A stretch of DNA of 64,000 nucleotides from Sphingobacterium thalpophilum (GCA_945868825.1 CAMBMM010000001.1:620001-684000), one strand, 5' to 3'; counted from the first letter of the stretch, positions 20,763 to 30,071 are shown. Numbers and translations are program-made. The notes: generated by a model from the sequence alone, not told the origin.

Positions 20763-20972
20763 TTACTTTTTCTTCAAATAACAGGTTTTTATTACAATAA
20801 CCGACCCTTCTACTTTACCTTCAATGGAATCTTCGTCGTCGGTTAAACGTATATTTTTTACCACGGTGCCCCGTTTAATACCACTCGAAAAGCCTTTCAC
20901 CTTGAGGGTTTGTGTCACCACTACCGAATCGCCGGCTTGTAGGATATTTCCGTTGCTATCTTTTGGTTCCAT
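20763..20972 (-). CDS. Short PhnA/YjdM C-terminal-domain protein (69 aa)
   Basis: DSNGNILQAGDSVVVTQTLKVKGFSSGIKRGTVVKNIRLTDDEDSIEGKVEG; the 107-aa ORF in the track starts inside the tRNA, so the ATG at 20972 is preferred. Confidence 0.8.
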   Translation of the reverse strand: MEPKDSNGNILQAGDSVVVTQTLKVKGFSSGIKRGTVVKNIRLTDDEDSIEGKVEGSVIVIKTCYLKKK

Positions 20973-20986
20973 GATATGTGTTTTTG

Positions 20987-21058
20987 TGTACCCAGAGGGA
21001 TTCGAACCCCCATCTGCAGAACCGGAATCTGCAATTCTATCCATTGAACTATGGGTAC
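20987..21058 (-). tRNA. tRNA-Arg (anticodon CCG)
   Basis: GTACCCA/TGGGTAC acceptor, GCAGA-TTCCGGT-TCTGC anticodon arm, GGGGGTTCGAATCCCTC T arm; CCA not encoded. Confidence 0.95.
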
Positions 21059-21086
21059 AGGTTAAAAGGTTTAGATAAAGGTACAA

Positions 21087-22187
21087 TTAAACATTAAAGC
21101 GGAAATGCATCACATCACCATCGGCCACGAGGTAACTTTTACCTTCTACGTTTAATTTTCCTGCTTCTTTACAGGCATTTTCAGATCCTAGTGCGATATA
21201 ATCAGTGTATTTTATGACTTCGGCACGTATAAAACCTTTTTCAAAATCGGTATGAATAACACCAGCAGCCTGTGGGGCTGTCCATCCTTTTTCAATGGTC
21301 CATGCTCTTACCTCTTGCACCCCAGCTGTAAAATAAGTGGCAAGGTTTAGCAAAGAATAGGCCGCTTTTATAAGTTTGGCTACGCCCGATTCGGTTAAAC
21401 CTAAATCTTCTAAAAATAGTTGACGCTCTTCGTAGCTTTCTAATTCGGCAATTTCCGATTCTATTTTGGCCGAAATAATTAACACTCCGGCATTTTCTTC
21501 TTTTACCGCTTGTTTTACACGCTCTACGTAGGCATTGCCCTTAGTTACCGAGCCTTCATCTACATTACAAACGTATAATACGGGCTTAGCGGTTAGCAAA
21601 AAGCAATCGGCTAAGTAGTCCATATCTTCCACACTAATAGGTGCGGTACGCACCGATTTGCCCGATTCTAAATGACTTTTCGCTATTAGAGCTATTTCAT
21701 AGGCTTTTTTAGCATCTTTATCGTTGCCCGTTTTAGCTTGCTTTTCTACTTTTTGTATTTTTTTAAGTACTGTATCTAAATCTTTCAATTGCAATTCAGT
21801 ATCAATAATTTCTTTATCACGAATGGGATCAACAGAGCCATCAACGTGAATTACATTTCCATCATCAAAGCAACGTAAAACGTGTATAATAGCGTCTGTA
21901 GCACGAATATTTCCCAAAAATTGGTTACCTAAACCCTCCCCTTTGCTGGCTCCTTTTACCAAACCAGCAATGTCTACAATTTCTATGGTGTTGGGTAAAA
22001 TACGATGTGGCTTTACCAATTCAGCTAATTTAGTTAGACGTTCATCGGGCACAGTAATAACCCCCACGTTGGGCTCTATGGTACAAAACGGAAAGTTTGC
22101 CGCTTGTGCTTTTGCGTTAGATAAACAATTAAATAAAGTCGATTTTCCGACGTTGGGCAAGCCAACAATTCCGCATTGTAATGCCAT
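21087..22187 (-). CDS. ychF: Redox-regulated ATPase/GTPase YchF
   Basis: GIVGLPNVGKSTLFNCLS, NFPFCTIEPNVGVI, DIAGLVKGASKGEGLGNQFL, TGS domain C-terminus. Confidence 0.97.
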   Translation of the reverse strand: MALQCGIVGLPNVGKSTLFNCLSNAKAQAANFPFCTIEPNVGVITVPDERLTKLAELVKPHRILPNTIEIVDIAGLVKGASKGEGLGNQFLGNIRATDAIIHVLRCFDDGNVIHVDGSVDPIRDKEIIDTELQLKDLDTVLKKIQKVEKQAKTGNDKDAKKAYEIALIAKSHLESGKSVRTAPISVEDMDYLADCFLLTAKPVLYVCNVDEGSVTKGNAYVERVKQAVKEENAGVLIISAKIESEIAELESYEERQLFLEDLGLTESGVAKLIKAAYSLLNLATYFTAGVQEVRAWTIEKGWTAPQAAGVIHTDFEKGFIRAEVIKYTDYIALGSENACKEAGKLNVEGKSYLVADGDVMHFRFNV

Positions 22188-22253
22188 GTGTGTTATAAAA
22201 TTTGGGGCAATTTAGCAAATAATGCCCGTTTTATAAAGCTTAGAAACAGAAAA

Positions 22254-22277
22254 AGGCCGTTCTTTGGGGAACAGCCT
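22254..22277 (-). terminator. Intrinsic terminator downstream of the DUF3276 gene
   Basis: Minus-strand aggctgttc-cccaaa-gaacggcct followed by ttttt. Confidence 0.7.
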
Positions 22278-22297
22278 CTGTGAATAATTAAGGTTGA

Positions 22298-22630
22298 TTA
22301 AATTTCGAAGTTAAAATCGTCGTCGCTTACTTTGGTAGCTTCAACTGCATTTTCGTTGTATTCATAGCGTTTTTCTACCACTTCTTGATTTGCTTTCACA
22401 TAATCAATTGTTTCTTTGAAGCCTTCGGCAAATTTTTCAAAATCTTCTTTGTACAAAAAGATTTTGTGTTTAATAAACACGCCATCTTCTAATCTTTTTT
22501 TGCTCTCTGTTACGGTCACGTAATAATCGTTAGAACGTGTGGCTTTTACATCGAAAAAATAGGTGCGTTTGCCCGCTCTTACTTTTTTTGAAAAAACTTC
22601 TTCCCGTTCTCTGTTGTCAAAATCTCCCAT
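22298..22630 (-). CDS. PUR-like DUF3276 family protein (putative ssDNA/RNA-binding)
   Basis: KVRAGKRTYFFDVKATRSNDYYVTVTESKKR...FLYKEDFEKFAEGF; ATG at 22630 preferred over 22702. Confidence 0.82.
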   Translation of the reverse strand: MGDFDNREREEVFSKKVRAGKRTYFFDVKATRSNDYYVTVTESKKRLEDGVFIKHKIFLYKEDFEKFAEGFKETIDYVKANQEVVEKRYEYNENAVEATKVSDDDFNFEI

Positions 22631-22709
22631 TGGTAGTATGTTCTTATTGCTTAACGTAAATATAAAGTATAAATATAGAAATTTCCAAAAAAAGAAAAAC
22701 ACAATTTAA

Positions 22710-24494
22710 TTAGTGTTCTGCTATTTCTTCTTCCAACAATTGCTTTTGGTAAAGTTCGTAATAAAACCCTTTTTGAGAGAGTAACTGATCGTGGTTACCC
22801 GATTCAATAATTTCGCCGACATCTAATACCAAAATTTGGTTTGCTTGCTTAATACTAGAAATTCGGTGTGCAATAATAAGCGTAGTACTGTGCTTGTTAA
22901 AGTGATTCAAATTTTTCAAAATTTGCTCTTCAGTTCGGGTATCTACGGCTGATAAAGAATCGTCTAAAATTAATAATGAAGGTTTTTTAACCAAGGCCCT
23001 AGCAATAGAAACTCGTTGTTTTTGTCCACCCGATAAAGTAATACCACGCTCTCCCAATTGCGTTTGGTACCCTTTATCAAAATTACTTATATTTTCGTGT
23101 ACGGCGGCTTGCTTGGCGGCTGTTTCTATTTCGGGCAAGGTGGCACTGCAGCCAAATGCAATATTATTGGCAATGGTATCAGAAAATAAAAACACCTCCT
23201 GAGGTACAAAACCTAATTGGCTGCGGTATTGAACCAGATTAAGCATTTGAATGGGCTGTTCTTCTACCCATATTTCTCCAGCATCTACATCGTACATACG
23301 CATCAATAAATTAGCTAAGGTCGATTTACCAGAGCCCGTTTTGCCTATAATAGCTAATAATTCTCCTTGCTTAAGTTCAAAATTCAGGTTTTTAAGTGCC
23401 TGTATTCCGGTATCTGGATAGGTAAAACTTACGTTTTCGAAGCGAATATTGCCCTTCAAATTAATATTGATATGTCCGGTCTTAATCTCTGGCTCGGTGT
23501 GTAAAAATTGATTGATGCGCTTTTGGGAAGCTGCTGCCCGTTGAATGAGGGAAGTTACCCAACCTAACGACATTACTGGGAAAGTAAGTTGAGTGACATA
23601 CACTACAAACTCTGCAATATTACCAGCGGTGATGTTTCCATTTATGACTTCAAAACCGCCGACGTAAACCGTAATGATGGTACTTAAACCTACTAGTAGC
23701 AACATAATGGGGTAAAAAAAGGCTTGCACTTTTACCAAATCCATAGAATTGCGTTGGTAGTTTAAACTCGATTCGGTAAACCGACCTGCTACTTCTTTTT
23801 CTCTCACATAGGCTTTAATTAAGCGAATGCCCGAAAAGGTTTCTTGTACAAAGGAGGATAAGTTGGAGAGTTGCGCTTGTATGCGTTCGCTACGGCTATT
23901 GATGATGTTGTTTACCAAATAAATGGTTAATGCTAAAAATGGCAAAGGTAAAAGGCTTAAAATGGCCAATTTTAAATTTACCGTAACCATGGCATAAATA
24001 ACTAAAAGGAATAACACAGCAGTATTGATGGAATACATAATAGCTGGGCCTAAATACATACGCACACGGCTCACATCTTCGGTCACCCTATTCATTAAAT
24101 CGCCAGTTGTATTTTTTCTGAAAAAAGCTAAGGACAAGGACTGGTAATGACTATAAATCTCATTCTTTAAATCATACTCTATATGTCGCGACATGAGAAT
24201 AATGGTTTGACGCATAAAGAATAAAAAAAGTCCTCTAATTAGCGCCAAAAGCAATACTACCACCCCAAAAAAGAGTACGCTATAACCGAAAAGCTGCAGC
24301 ACAATGGTTTGCCGCTCGAAACCTGAAAAAAGTCGATAAATGGCAATATTATCACTTACCAAATTAAAAGTAGTTCTAATAACTTGTGCGGGCAAAACAG
24401 CAAAAAGGTTGGCAATTATTACAAAAATAATTCCTGGTATAAGCCTCCATTTGTATTTTAAGAAGAACTTGTTGAGATAGGCTAGGTCTTTCAT
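22710..24494 (-). CDS. ABC transporter, fused permease/ATPase (MsbA-like exporter)
   Basis: GKTGSGKSTLANLLMRMYD Walker A, LSGGQKQRVSIARAL signature, LLILDDSLSAVD Walker B, six TM helices. Confidence 0.93.
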   Translation of the reverse strand: MKDLAYLNKFFLKYKWRLIPGIIFVIIANLFAVLPAQVIRTTFNLVSDNIAIYRLFSGFERQTIVLQLFGYSVLFFGVVVLLLALIRGLFLFFMRQTIILMSRHIEYDLKNEIYSHYQSLSLAFFRKNTTGDLMNRVTEDVSRVRMYLGPAIMYSINTAVLFLLVIYAMVTVNLKLAILSLLPLPFLALTIYLVNNIINSRSERIQAQLSNLSSFVQETFSGIRLIKAYVREKEVAGRFTESSLNYQRNSMDLVKVQAFFYPIMLLLVGLSTIITVYVGGFEVINGNITAGNIAEFVVYVTQLTFPVMSLGWVTSLIQRAAASQKRINQFLHTEPEIKTGHININLKGNIRFENVSFTYPDTGIQALKNLNFELKQGELLAIIGKTGSGKSTLANLLMRMYDVDAGEIWVEEQPIQMLNLVQYRSQLGFVPQEVFLFSDTIANNIAFGCSATLPEIETAAKQAAVHENISNFDKGYQTQLGERGITLSGGQKQRVSIARALVKKPSLLILDDSLSAVDTRTEEQILKNLNHFNKHSTTLIIAHRISSIKQANQILVLDVGEIIESGNHDQLLSQKGFYYELYQKQLLEEEIAEH

Positions 24495-24596
24495 ACGGCA
24501 TAAAAGTACAGATTTTTCTACAGCTATAAAGTCCTGTATTAAACCGAAATCTTGTTTAAATTTTACTACTTTTACCGAACGATATCATTCGAACAC

Positions 24597-25685
24597 ATGT
24601 CATCAAACACCAAAAATACGCTTTCCATTTTTGAACAAATGAGCCAATTTGGGCACCAAAATGTTGTTTTTTGCAACGATGCCGAAACTGGGCTTAAAGC
24701 TATTATTGCCATACACGATACTACCTTAGGCCCGGCATTAGGCGGTACCCGAATGTGGAACTACGCAAATGAGCAAGATGCATTACACGATGTATTGCGC
24801 CTATCGAGAAGTATGACCTACAAAGCAGCCATTACTGGCTTAAATTTAGGTGGTGGTAAAGCGGTAATTATTGGCGATAGCAGGGCCGATAAAAGCGAAG
24901 CTATGATGCGTAGATACGGTAAATTCATAAAAAATTTAAACGGCTCTTTTATTACCGCCGAAGATATGGGCACCAACCCTAAGGATATGGAGTACATTCG
25001 CATGGAAACTGAACATGTTACCGGCGTTCCAGAATCATTAGGGGGTAGTGGAGACCCCTCACCTGTTACCGCAAAAGGCGTTTTTATGGGCATTAAAGCT
25101 TGTGTAAAAGAGCAGTTCGGTAACGATAGTTTAGCTGGAAAATCTATAGCCGTACAAGGCATTGGCCATGTGGGCGAAAATTTGGTACAGCTACTTCGCG
25201 AAGAAAATGCTAAGGTTTATGTAAGTGATATTGACGAAGATCGATTACAACAAGTAGCTAAAAAATATGGCGCCGAAGCTGTGGCCAATAATTCTGTTTT
25301 TGATTTAGACATTGATATTTATGCACCTTGTGCTTTGGGTGCTACCGTAAATACCGAAACTATTGAGCGCTTAAACTGCTCTATTATTGCTGGAGCGGCA
25401 AACAATCAATTGGCCGACGAATCAGTACACGGAAAACTCCTATTGGCCAAAGGCATCTTATATGCCCCCGATTATTTAATTAATGCAGGTGGCTTAATTA
25501 ATTGTTATTCAGAAATTGCCGGTTATAGCAAAAAGAGAACCATGCAATTGGCCGAAAACATTTACGATGCCACCCGTAACGTATTAAAAAAATCGAAAAT
25601 AGAAAATATACCAACTAACGAAGCGGCCAATAAAATTGCCGAAAAACGCATTGAAGATATCAAGAAGATAAAAGCAAGTTTCTAA
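24597..25685 (+). CDS. Glu/Leu/Phe/Val dehydrogenase (leucine dehydrogenase-like)
   Basis: ALGGTRMWNYANEQDAL, MTYKAAITGLNLGGGKAVI, VQGIGHVGENLVQLL. ATG 24597 preferred over 24552. Confidence 0.9.
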   Translation: MSSNTKNTLSIFEQMSQFGHQNVVFCNDAETGLKAIIAIHDTTLGPALGGTRMWNYANEQDALHDVLRLSRSMTYKAAITGLNLGGGKAVIIGDSRADKSEAMMRRYGKFIKNLNGSFITAEDMGTNPKDMEYIRMETEHVTGVPESLGGSGDPSPVTAKGVFMGIKACVKEQFGNDSLAGKSIAVQGIGHVGENLVQLLREENAKVYVSDIDEDRLQQVAKKYGAEAVANNSVFDLDIDIYAPCALGATVNTETIERLNCSIIAGAANNQLADESVHGKLLLAKGILYAPDYLINAGGLINCYSEIAGYSKKRTMQLAENIYDATRNVLKKSKIENIPTNEAANKIAEKRIEDIKKIKASF

Positions 25686-25725
25686 AAATTACACCCGGTT
25701 AATTTTAACCAAATCGTTCTTTATT

Positions 25726-26673
25726 ATGTTAAACAGAAGGCAACTGAGAGTAAAAGTATTACAAACCCTATATGCGTACCACCAGGCCGAAAACAAAGAA
25801 TTAAAATCTTTCGAAAAAGCCTTGATAAACCTTATAGAATCGGTAAATGAAATGTATTTCTACACCCTATCTTTACTCATTTCGGTGGCCGATTATAGTA
25901 GCACAGATGCCGAAGATAGAGCAAATAAATACCTCCCAAGTGCCGAAGATTTAGATGCTCCTACAAAATTGAATCAGAACTTATTTATAAGTGCCCTACG
26001 CAATCACCCTGCTTACTTACAAGGCATAAAAGACCACAAGGTAAATTGGAGTTTTGAGCCAAGTATTGATAAAACCATATTTTCTCTGTTAAAATCTGCA
26101 CCCGAATATGCCTCTTTTTTGCAACTAAGCGAACACAGTATTGCTACCGATAAAGACGTAATGAACCATATTTTCAGAAAAATTATTCTTAAAACACCTG
26201 CTATCGAACAAATTTTCGAAGAAAAATTCATCAATTGGTCTGTAGATAAAGAAGTGCTTAAAGGCATGATGGCTAAAACCTTAAAGAACTTTACAGGTAG
26301 TAGCCCTCTGGAAAATTCCTTGGCTCCATTGCTACAAGATGAACAAGAAGATCGGTATTTTGTGTTGGATTTATTGCAAAAAACCATCAATCATCAAGAC
26401 GAGTATTTACAATTGATAGATAAAAAAACAACCAATTGGGATTCTGAACGGATTGCCCTGATGGATGTATTGCTAATGCAAATGGCTATTACAGAATTGG
26501 TGCACTTTAAAGAAATTCCAGTGAAAGTAACTATAAACGAGTACATAGAAATATCTAAAGATTACAGTACACCAAAAAGTAATTCGTTTATAAACGGTAT
26601 TTTAGATAAAATTTTAGACGACTTAAAAAAGAGCAAACAAGTGCTAAAAGTAGGCCGAGGCTTATTAAATTAA
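25726..26673 (+). CDS. nusB: Transcription antitermination factor NusB (long form)
   Basis: MLNRRQLRVKVLQTLYAYHQ N-terminus and LMDVLLMQMAITELVHFKEIPVKVTINEYIEISKDYSTPKSNSFINGILD C-terminus. Confidence 0.92.
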   Translation: MLNRRQLRVKVLQTLYAYHQAENKELKSFEKALINLIESVNEMYFYTLSLLISVADYSSTDAEDRANKYLPSAEDLDAPTKLNQNLFISALRNHPAYLQGIKDHKVNWSFEPSIDKTIFSLLKSAPEYASFLQLSEHSIATDKDVMNHIFRKIILKTPAIEQIFEEKFINWSVDKEVLKGMMAKTLKNFTGSSPLENSLAPLLQDEQEDRYFVLDLLQKTINHQDEYLQLIDKKTTNWDSERIALMDVLLMQMAITELVHFKEIPVKVTINEYIEISKDYSTPKSNSFINGILDKILDDLKKSKQVLKVGRGLLN

Positions 26674-26676
26674 GAT

Positions 26677-27096
26677 ATGAAACAGTTTACCCTAATCCTA
26701 TTTATTGCCGTATTGACTAGCGCATGCTCGTCATCTAACAGCACCGAGGGCAAATCTACAATAGATAAGGCTACGGCACCTGTTATGACTTTTGCGAAAG
26801 AATCTCACGATTTTGGCCAAGTGAATGAAGGCGATAAGGTGGTGTACGACTTTTTCTTCACCAATACAGGCAGAACGGCTTTAATAATTAGCAGTGCCGC
26901 CGCTACCTGCGGTTGCACCGTGCCCGAATATCCCAAAAAACCCCTTGCTCCGGGCAAAACAGGCATCATTCATGTGGTGTTTAACAGCACCGGAAAATCG
27001 GGCATGCAAAACAAAACCATAACCTTAACAACCAATACCTTTAAAGGCAACGAAGAGTTGCACTTAGTGGGTAATGTAAAACCTAAAAACAAGTAA
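26677..27096 (+). CDS. DUF1573 domain lipoprotein
   Basis: Lipobox LTSAC; FGQVNEGDKVVYDFFFTNTGRTALIISSAAATCGCTVPEYPKKPLAPGKTGIIHVVFNSTGKSG. Confidence 0.9.
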   Translation: MKQFTLILFIAVLTSACSSSNSTEGKSTIDKATAPVMTFAKESHDFGQVNEGDKVVYDFFFTNTGRTALIISSAAATCGCTVPEYPKKPLAPGKTGIIHVVFNSTGKSGMQNKTITLTTNTFKGNEELHLVGNVKPKNK

Positions 27097-27098
27097 AC

Positions 27099-27407
27099 AT
27101 GATGCTAAACTCAATTTTATTACAAGCTACAGCAGCTAACCCCATTATGCAATTTTTACCAATTGTATTAATTATTGTGGTATTTTATTTTTTCATGATT
27201 AGACCGCAAATGAAAAAAGCAAAAGATCACAAAAAGTTTATAGAAGAACTTAAAAAAGCTGATAAAGTGGTAACAAGCGCCGGAATTCACGGTAAAATTG
27301 TTGATATGAACGAGACTACTTTTGTAATTGAAGTGGAAGGTGGCACTAAAATTCGTTTCGACAAATCGGCTGTTTCATTAGATGCCTCAAAAGCAATCGG
27401 TAAATAA
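27099..27407 (+). CDS. yajC: Preprotein translocase subunit YajC
   Basis: Single TM then RPQMKKAKDHKKFIEELKKADKVVTSAGIHGKIV. Confidence 0.95.
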   Translation: MMLNSILLQATAANPIMQFLPIVLIIVVFYFFMIRPQMKKAKDHKKFIEELKKADKVVTSAGIHGKIVDMNETTFVIEVEGGTKIRFDKSAVSLDASKAIGK

Positions 27408-27426
27408 TTTACAACACCAATCTATG

Positions 27427-27460
27427 AAAAAGCCACACCAACACATCGGAGTGGCTTTTT
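27427..27460 (+). terminator. Intrinsic terminator after yajC
   Basis: aaaaagccac-n14-gtggcttttt. Confidence 0.7.
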
Positions 27461-27494
27461 TAATGCCCCAGTTTCGGGGTACAAATATGTTTCT

Positions 27495-27502
27495 TACTTT
27501 TG
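27495..27502 (+). promoter_or_regulatory. Putative -7 box immediately upstream of the YbbR-like gene
   Basis: TACTTTTG matches TAnnTTTG; ATG at 27506; no clear -33 element. Confidence 0.35.
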
Positions 27503-27505
27503 AGC

Positions 27506-28432
27506 ATGCCCTGGAATCTAATAACCAAAGTCCAAAAAAGAAAATTCAACATTTTCTTAAGCTCTTTGCTTGTGGCGTTGTGCTTATGGGTTTTCATTTC
27601 GCTATCTAAACCTTACGCATACCAGAGTAGCATTGCCCTTCGATTTAGCCGTTCAATTTCTACTAAAAGTTTCCGAACCGATACGTTTAGCGTAAAAGTG
27701 CTAGGCACTGGCTGGGATTATTTATTTCACGCACTAAAACCTACCCCGGTACTAACAGTAAAACTTAGTACTATACAAGCCGATATTGAGCTAGATACCC
27801 TATTAGATAGATTCAACAAACAATTTGGTAAAAATCTTCGCATCCTATCTATTTTTCCATCTAAAATTTCGTTTAGAACAAAAAATATCGAAACAAAAGT
27901 AGTTCCTGTTTTATTTCGCTCCAAGATTGCTTTTGAGCGATTTTATGGATTTTCGGCAAGCATTAAACTTCAACCTAATACCGTTACACTTAGCGGACCG
28001 GCAGCGAAACTAAGCAAGATTAAAGCAGTATATACCAATTTGCTCGAACAAAGAAATGTAAATACGCCCATTGCTCAATGGGTAAGCTTAGAAGACATAG
28101 ACTCGGATGTTAGTTTGTATCCGAAACAAGTATTGGCTACTATTCCGATAAGTAGATTTACAGAAAAAGATCTCAACTTACCCGTTCGCATTAAAAACAA
28201 TAGCAAACACCCCAACGTTGCCCTAATACCTGCAAAAGTACATACACAAGTATTGGTAGCACTAACCAACTACAGCAAAATTAGCACTGCCGATTTTGAA
28301 GTTTACATAGACTTGGAAAACTGGAATCCTGAAAAAAATACTGCTTTACCCATAAAATTTGGAAAAATACCAAACTTTGTACGCATCATTCGAACAGAAC
28401 CTCAAACCGTTGATTTACTAATTTATCGCTGA
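27506..28432 (+). CDS. YbbR-like domain protein
   Basis: Single N-terminal TM, YbbR-like repeats (TVTLSGPAAKLSKIKAV), position before coaE. ATG 27506 preferred over TTG 27500. Confidence 0.75.
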   Translation: MPWNLITKVQKRKFNIFLSSLLVALCLWVFISLSKPYAYQSSIALRFSRSISTKSFRTDTFSVKVLGTGWDYLFHALKPTPVLTVKLSTIQADIELDTLLDRFNKQFGKNLRILSIFPSKISFRTKNIETKVVPVLFRSKIAFERFYGFSASIKLQPNTVTLSGPAAKLSKIKAVYTNLLEQRNVNTPIAQWVSLEDIDSDVSLYPKQVLATIPISRFTEKDLNLPVRIKNNSKHPNVALIPAKVHTQVLVALTNYSKISTADFEVYIDLENWNPEKNTALPIKFGKIPNFVRIIRTEPQTVDLLIYR

Positions 28433-29028
28433 TGTTAAAAATTGGAATAACCGGCGGAATTGGAACAGGGAAAAGCACCATTTGTGAGATATTTGCCCTC
28501 TTGGGAGTACCTGTATATTATGCCGACCAAGCGGCAAAAACGCTAATGGCCACTAATTCAGATTTAAAACAGCAATTAATAACCACTTTTGGTACCGCTA
28601 CATTTACAAGCAAAGGCGAACTTGATACCAAGTATGTAGCTAATAAAGTTTTTAATGATGAAAATGCCTTACAGCAATTAAATGCGCTCGTGCATCCGGT
28701 AGTTTTAGCCGATTTTGAGAAATGGTGTAGTCGACAACATACACCCTATATACTTAAGGAAGCCGCCCTGCTTATAGAAAGTGGTTCGTATAAACAATGT
28801 GATTACACAATTTTAGTAGAATCGCCCATAGCATTGAGAATAAACCGCCTATTAAACAGAGATAAAAGCAGTGAAGCGCAAATTAGGGCACGCATAGCCA
28901 ATCAATTGCCCGATGAGGAGAAGGTCAAATTAGCTAATTTCCTAATTTTAAACGACGAAAAACACCTACTCATTCCGCAAATTATAGCGCTTCATACTCA
29001 ATTTTTAATAGGCAGTAGCGGAGTATGA
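28432..29028 (+). CDS. coaE: Dephospho-CoA kinase
   Basis: KIGITGGIGTGKSTICEIF, VYYADQAAK, ALLIESGSYKQCD. Confidence 0.96.
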   Translation: MLKIGITGGIGTGKSTICEIFALLGVPVYYADQAAKTLMATNSDLKQQLITTFGTATFTSKGELDTKYVANKVFNDENALQQLNALVHPVVLADFEKWCSRQHTPYILKEAALLIESGSYKQCDYTILVESPIALRINRLLNRDKSSEAQIRARIANQLPDEEKVKLANFLILNDEKHLLIPQIIALHTQFLIGSSGV

Positions 29029-29963
29029 TATTAGCTGATTTTATTATACGCACAGAGCACGGTTTATACTGTCCATATGGATTGTTTTACCTCGACCCGA
29101 GCAGTGCTGTAGATCAAGCCCTTATTTCACATGCCCATGGCGACCATGCTTGCAGAGATAATAAACACGTGTTTTGTACTCCAGAAACAGCCGATATTAT
29201 GCGTTTACGCTACAAAAAATCGGCAGGAGGTGCATTTACATTAAAAACCTATGGTGAATCTTTTGAACTAAATGGCGTCAACGTTTCTTTTCACTCAGCA
29301 GGACATATTTTAGGCTCTGCACAAATTCTTTTGGAGTATAAAAATACACGCTACCTCTATACCGGCGATTATAAATTGCAAGGTGATGCCACCTGCACAG
29401 CAATAGAATTTATTAAAGCCGATGTATTGATTACCGAAACAACCTTTGCACATCCGGATACCCAACACCCCAACCCCATTGAAGAAATAAAAAAACTAAA
29501 TGAACATACAGAAAACGTACTTCTAGGCACTTATTCTTTAGGCAAAGCCCAGCGTTTAACCCGTTTAATAAACGACCATTGTCCCGACCGAAAAGTGGCC
29601 GTTCATTTCCAAATACTACCTTTGCACCAATTACACGAAAAATGGAACATATACCTCGGCAAATACCAGCTATATACCCGTAAAATGATGAAGGAGGTAG
29701 AAAAAAACTATGTATACTTAGTTCCCCCAATTACCTTTAAAAGCTATGCCAGGGCCACCAATGTGTGTAGAGCATTTGCATCGGGCTGGAAAAACTTACA
29801 AAATCAGAACGATTTGCAACTTCTTATTTCCGACCATGTAGACTGGAACGATATACTAAAAATGATTGACCTAGTAAAACCCACTGAAGTGTGGACTGTT
29901 CATGGTGATGGAGTACATTTAAAAGCTCATTTTAAGGGTAAAATACCCATCAAAAGCTTATAA
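29025..29963 (+). CDS. MBL-fold exonuclease/mRNA 3'-end-processing-like protein
   Basis: ALISHAHGDHACRDN (HxHxDH), SAGHILGSAQILLEY, YTGDYKLQGDATC; resembles ligase-associated exonuclease family. Confidence 0.75.
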   Translation: MILADFIIRTEHGLYCPYGLFYLDPSSAVDQALISHAHGDHACRDNKHVFCTPETADIMRLRYKKSAGGAFTLKTYGESFELNGVNVSFHSAGHILGSAQILLEYKNTRYLYTGDYKLQGDATCTAIEFIKADVLITETTFAHPDTQHPNPIEEIKKLNEHTENVLLGTYSLGKAQRLTRLINDHCPDRKVAVHFQILPLHQLHEKWNIYLGKYQLYTRKMMKEVEKNYVYLVPPITFKSYARATNVCRAFASGWKNLQNQNDLQLLISDHVDWNDILKMIDLVKPTEVWTVHGDGVHLKAHFKGKIPIKSL

Positions 29964-29965
29964 AA

Positions 29966-30005
29966 ATGAAGTCAATCTTACTTCATCGAAGTAAAAAATT
30001 ACTTC
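29966..30005. promoter_or_regulatory. Tandem operator-like dyads upstream of MarR gene
   Basis: atgaagt-n7-acttcat (29966-29986) and gaagtaa-aaaa-ttacttc (29988-30005). Confidence 0.45.
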
Positions 30006-30071
30006 TTATTTTCTAAAAAATTTATTAAATTATCTTTTTAATTAAATTTTTTATTAAAATTGCATAACATT

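Noticed and set aside
20824-21078. + strand 84-aa ORF across tRNA-Arg
   Set aside because: Contains the antisense of a tRNA (VYPEGFEPPSAEPESAILS is the usual tRNA-derived false ORF).
20763-21086. 107-aa ORF in the track as a full gene
   Set aside because: Its N-terminal 38 codons are translated from the tRNA-Arg gene and spacer; only the 69-aa PhnA-like part from 20972 is supported.
27382-27609. 75-aa ORF between yajC and the YbbR-like gene
   Set aside because: Overlaps the yajC 3' end, a terminator and the YbbR-like gene start in another frame; no coding character.
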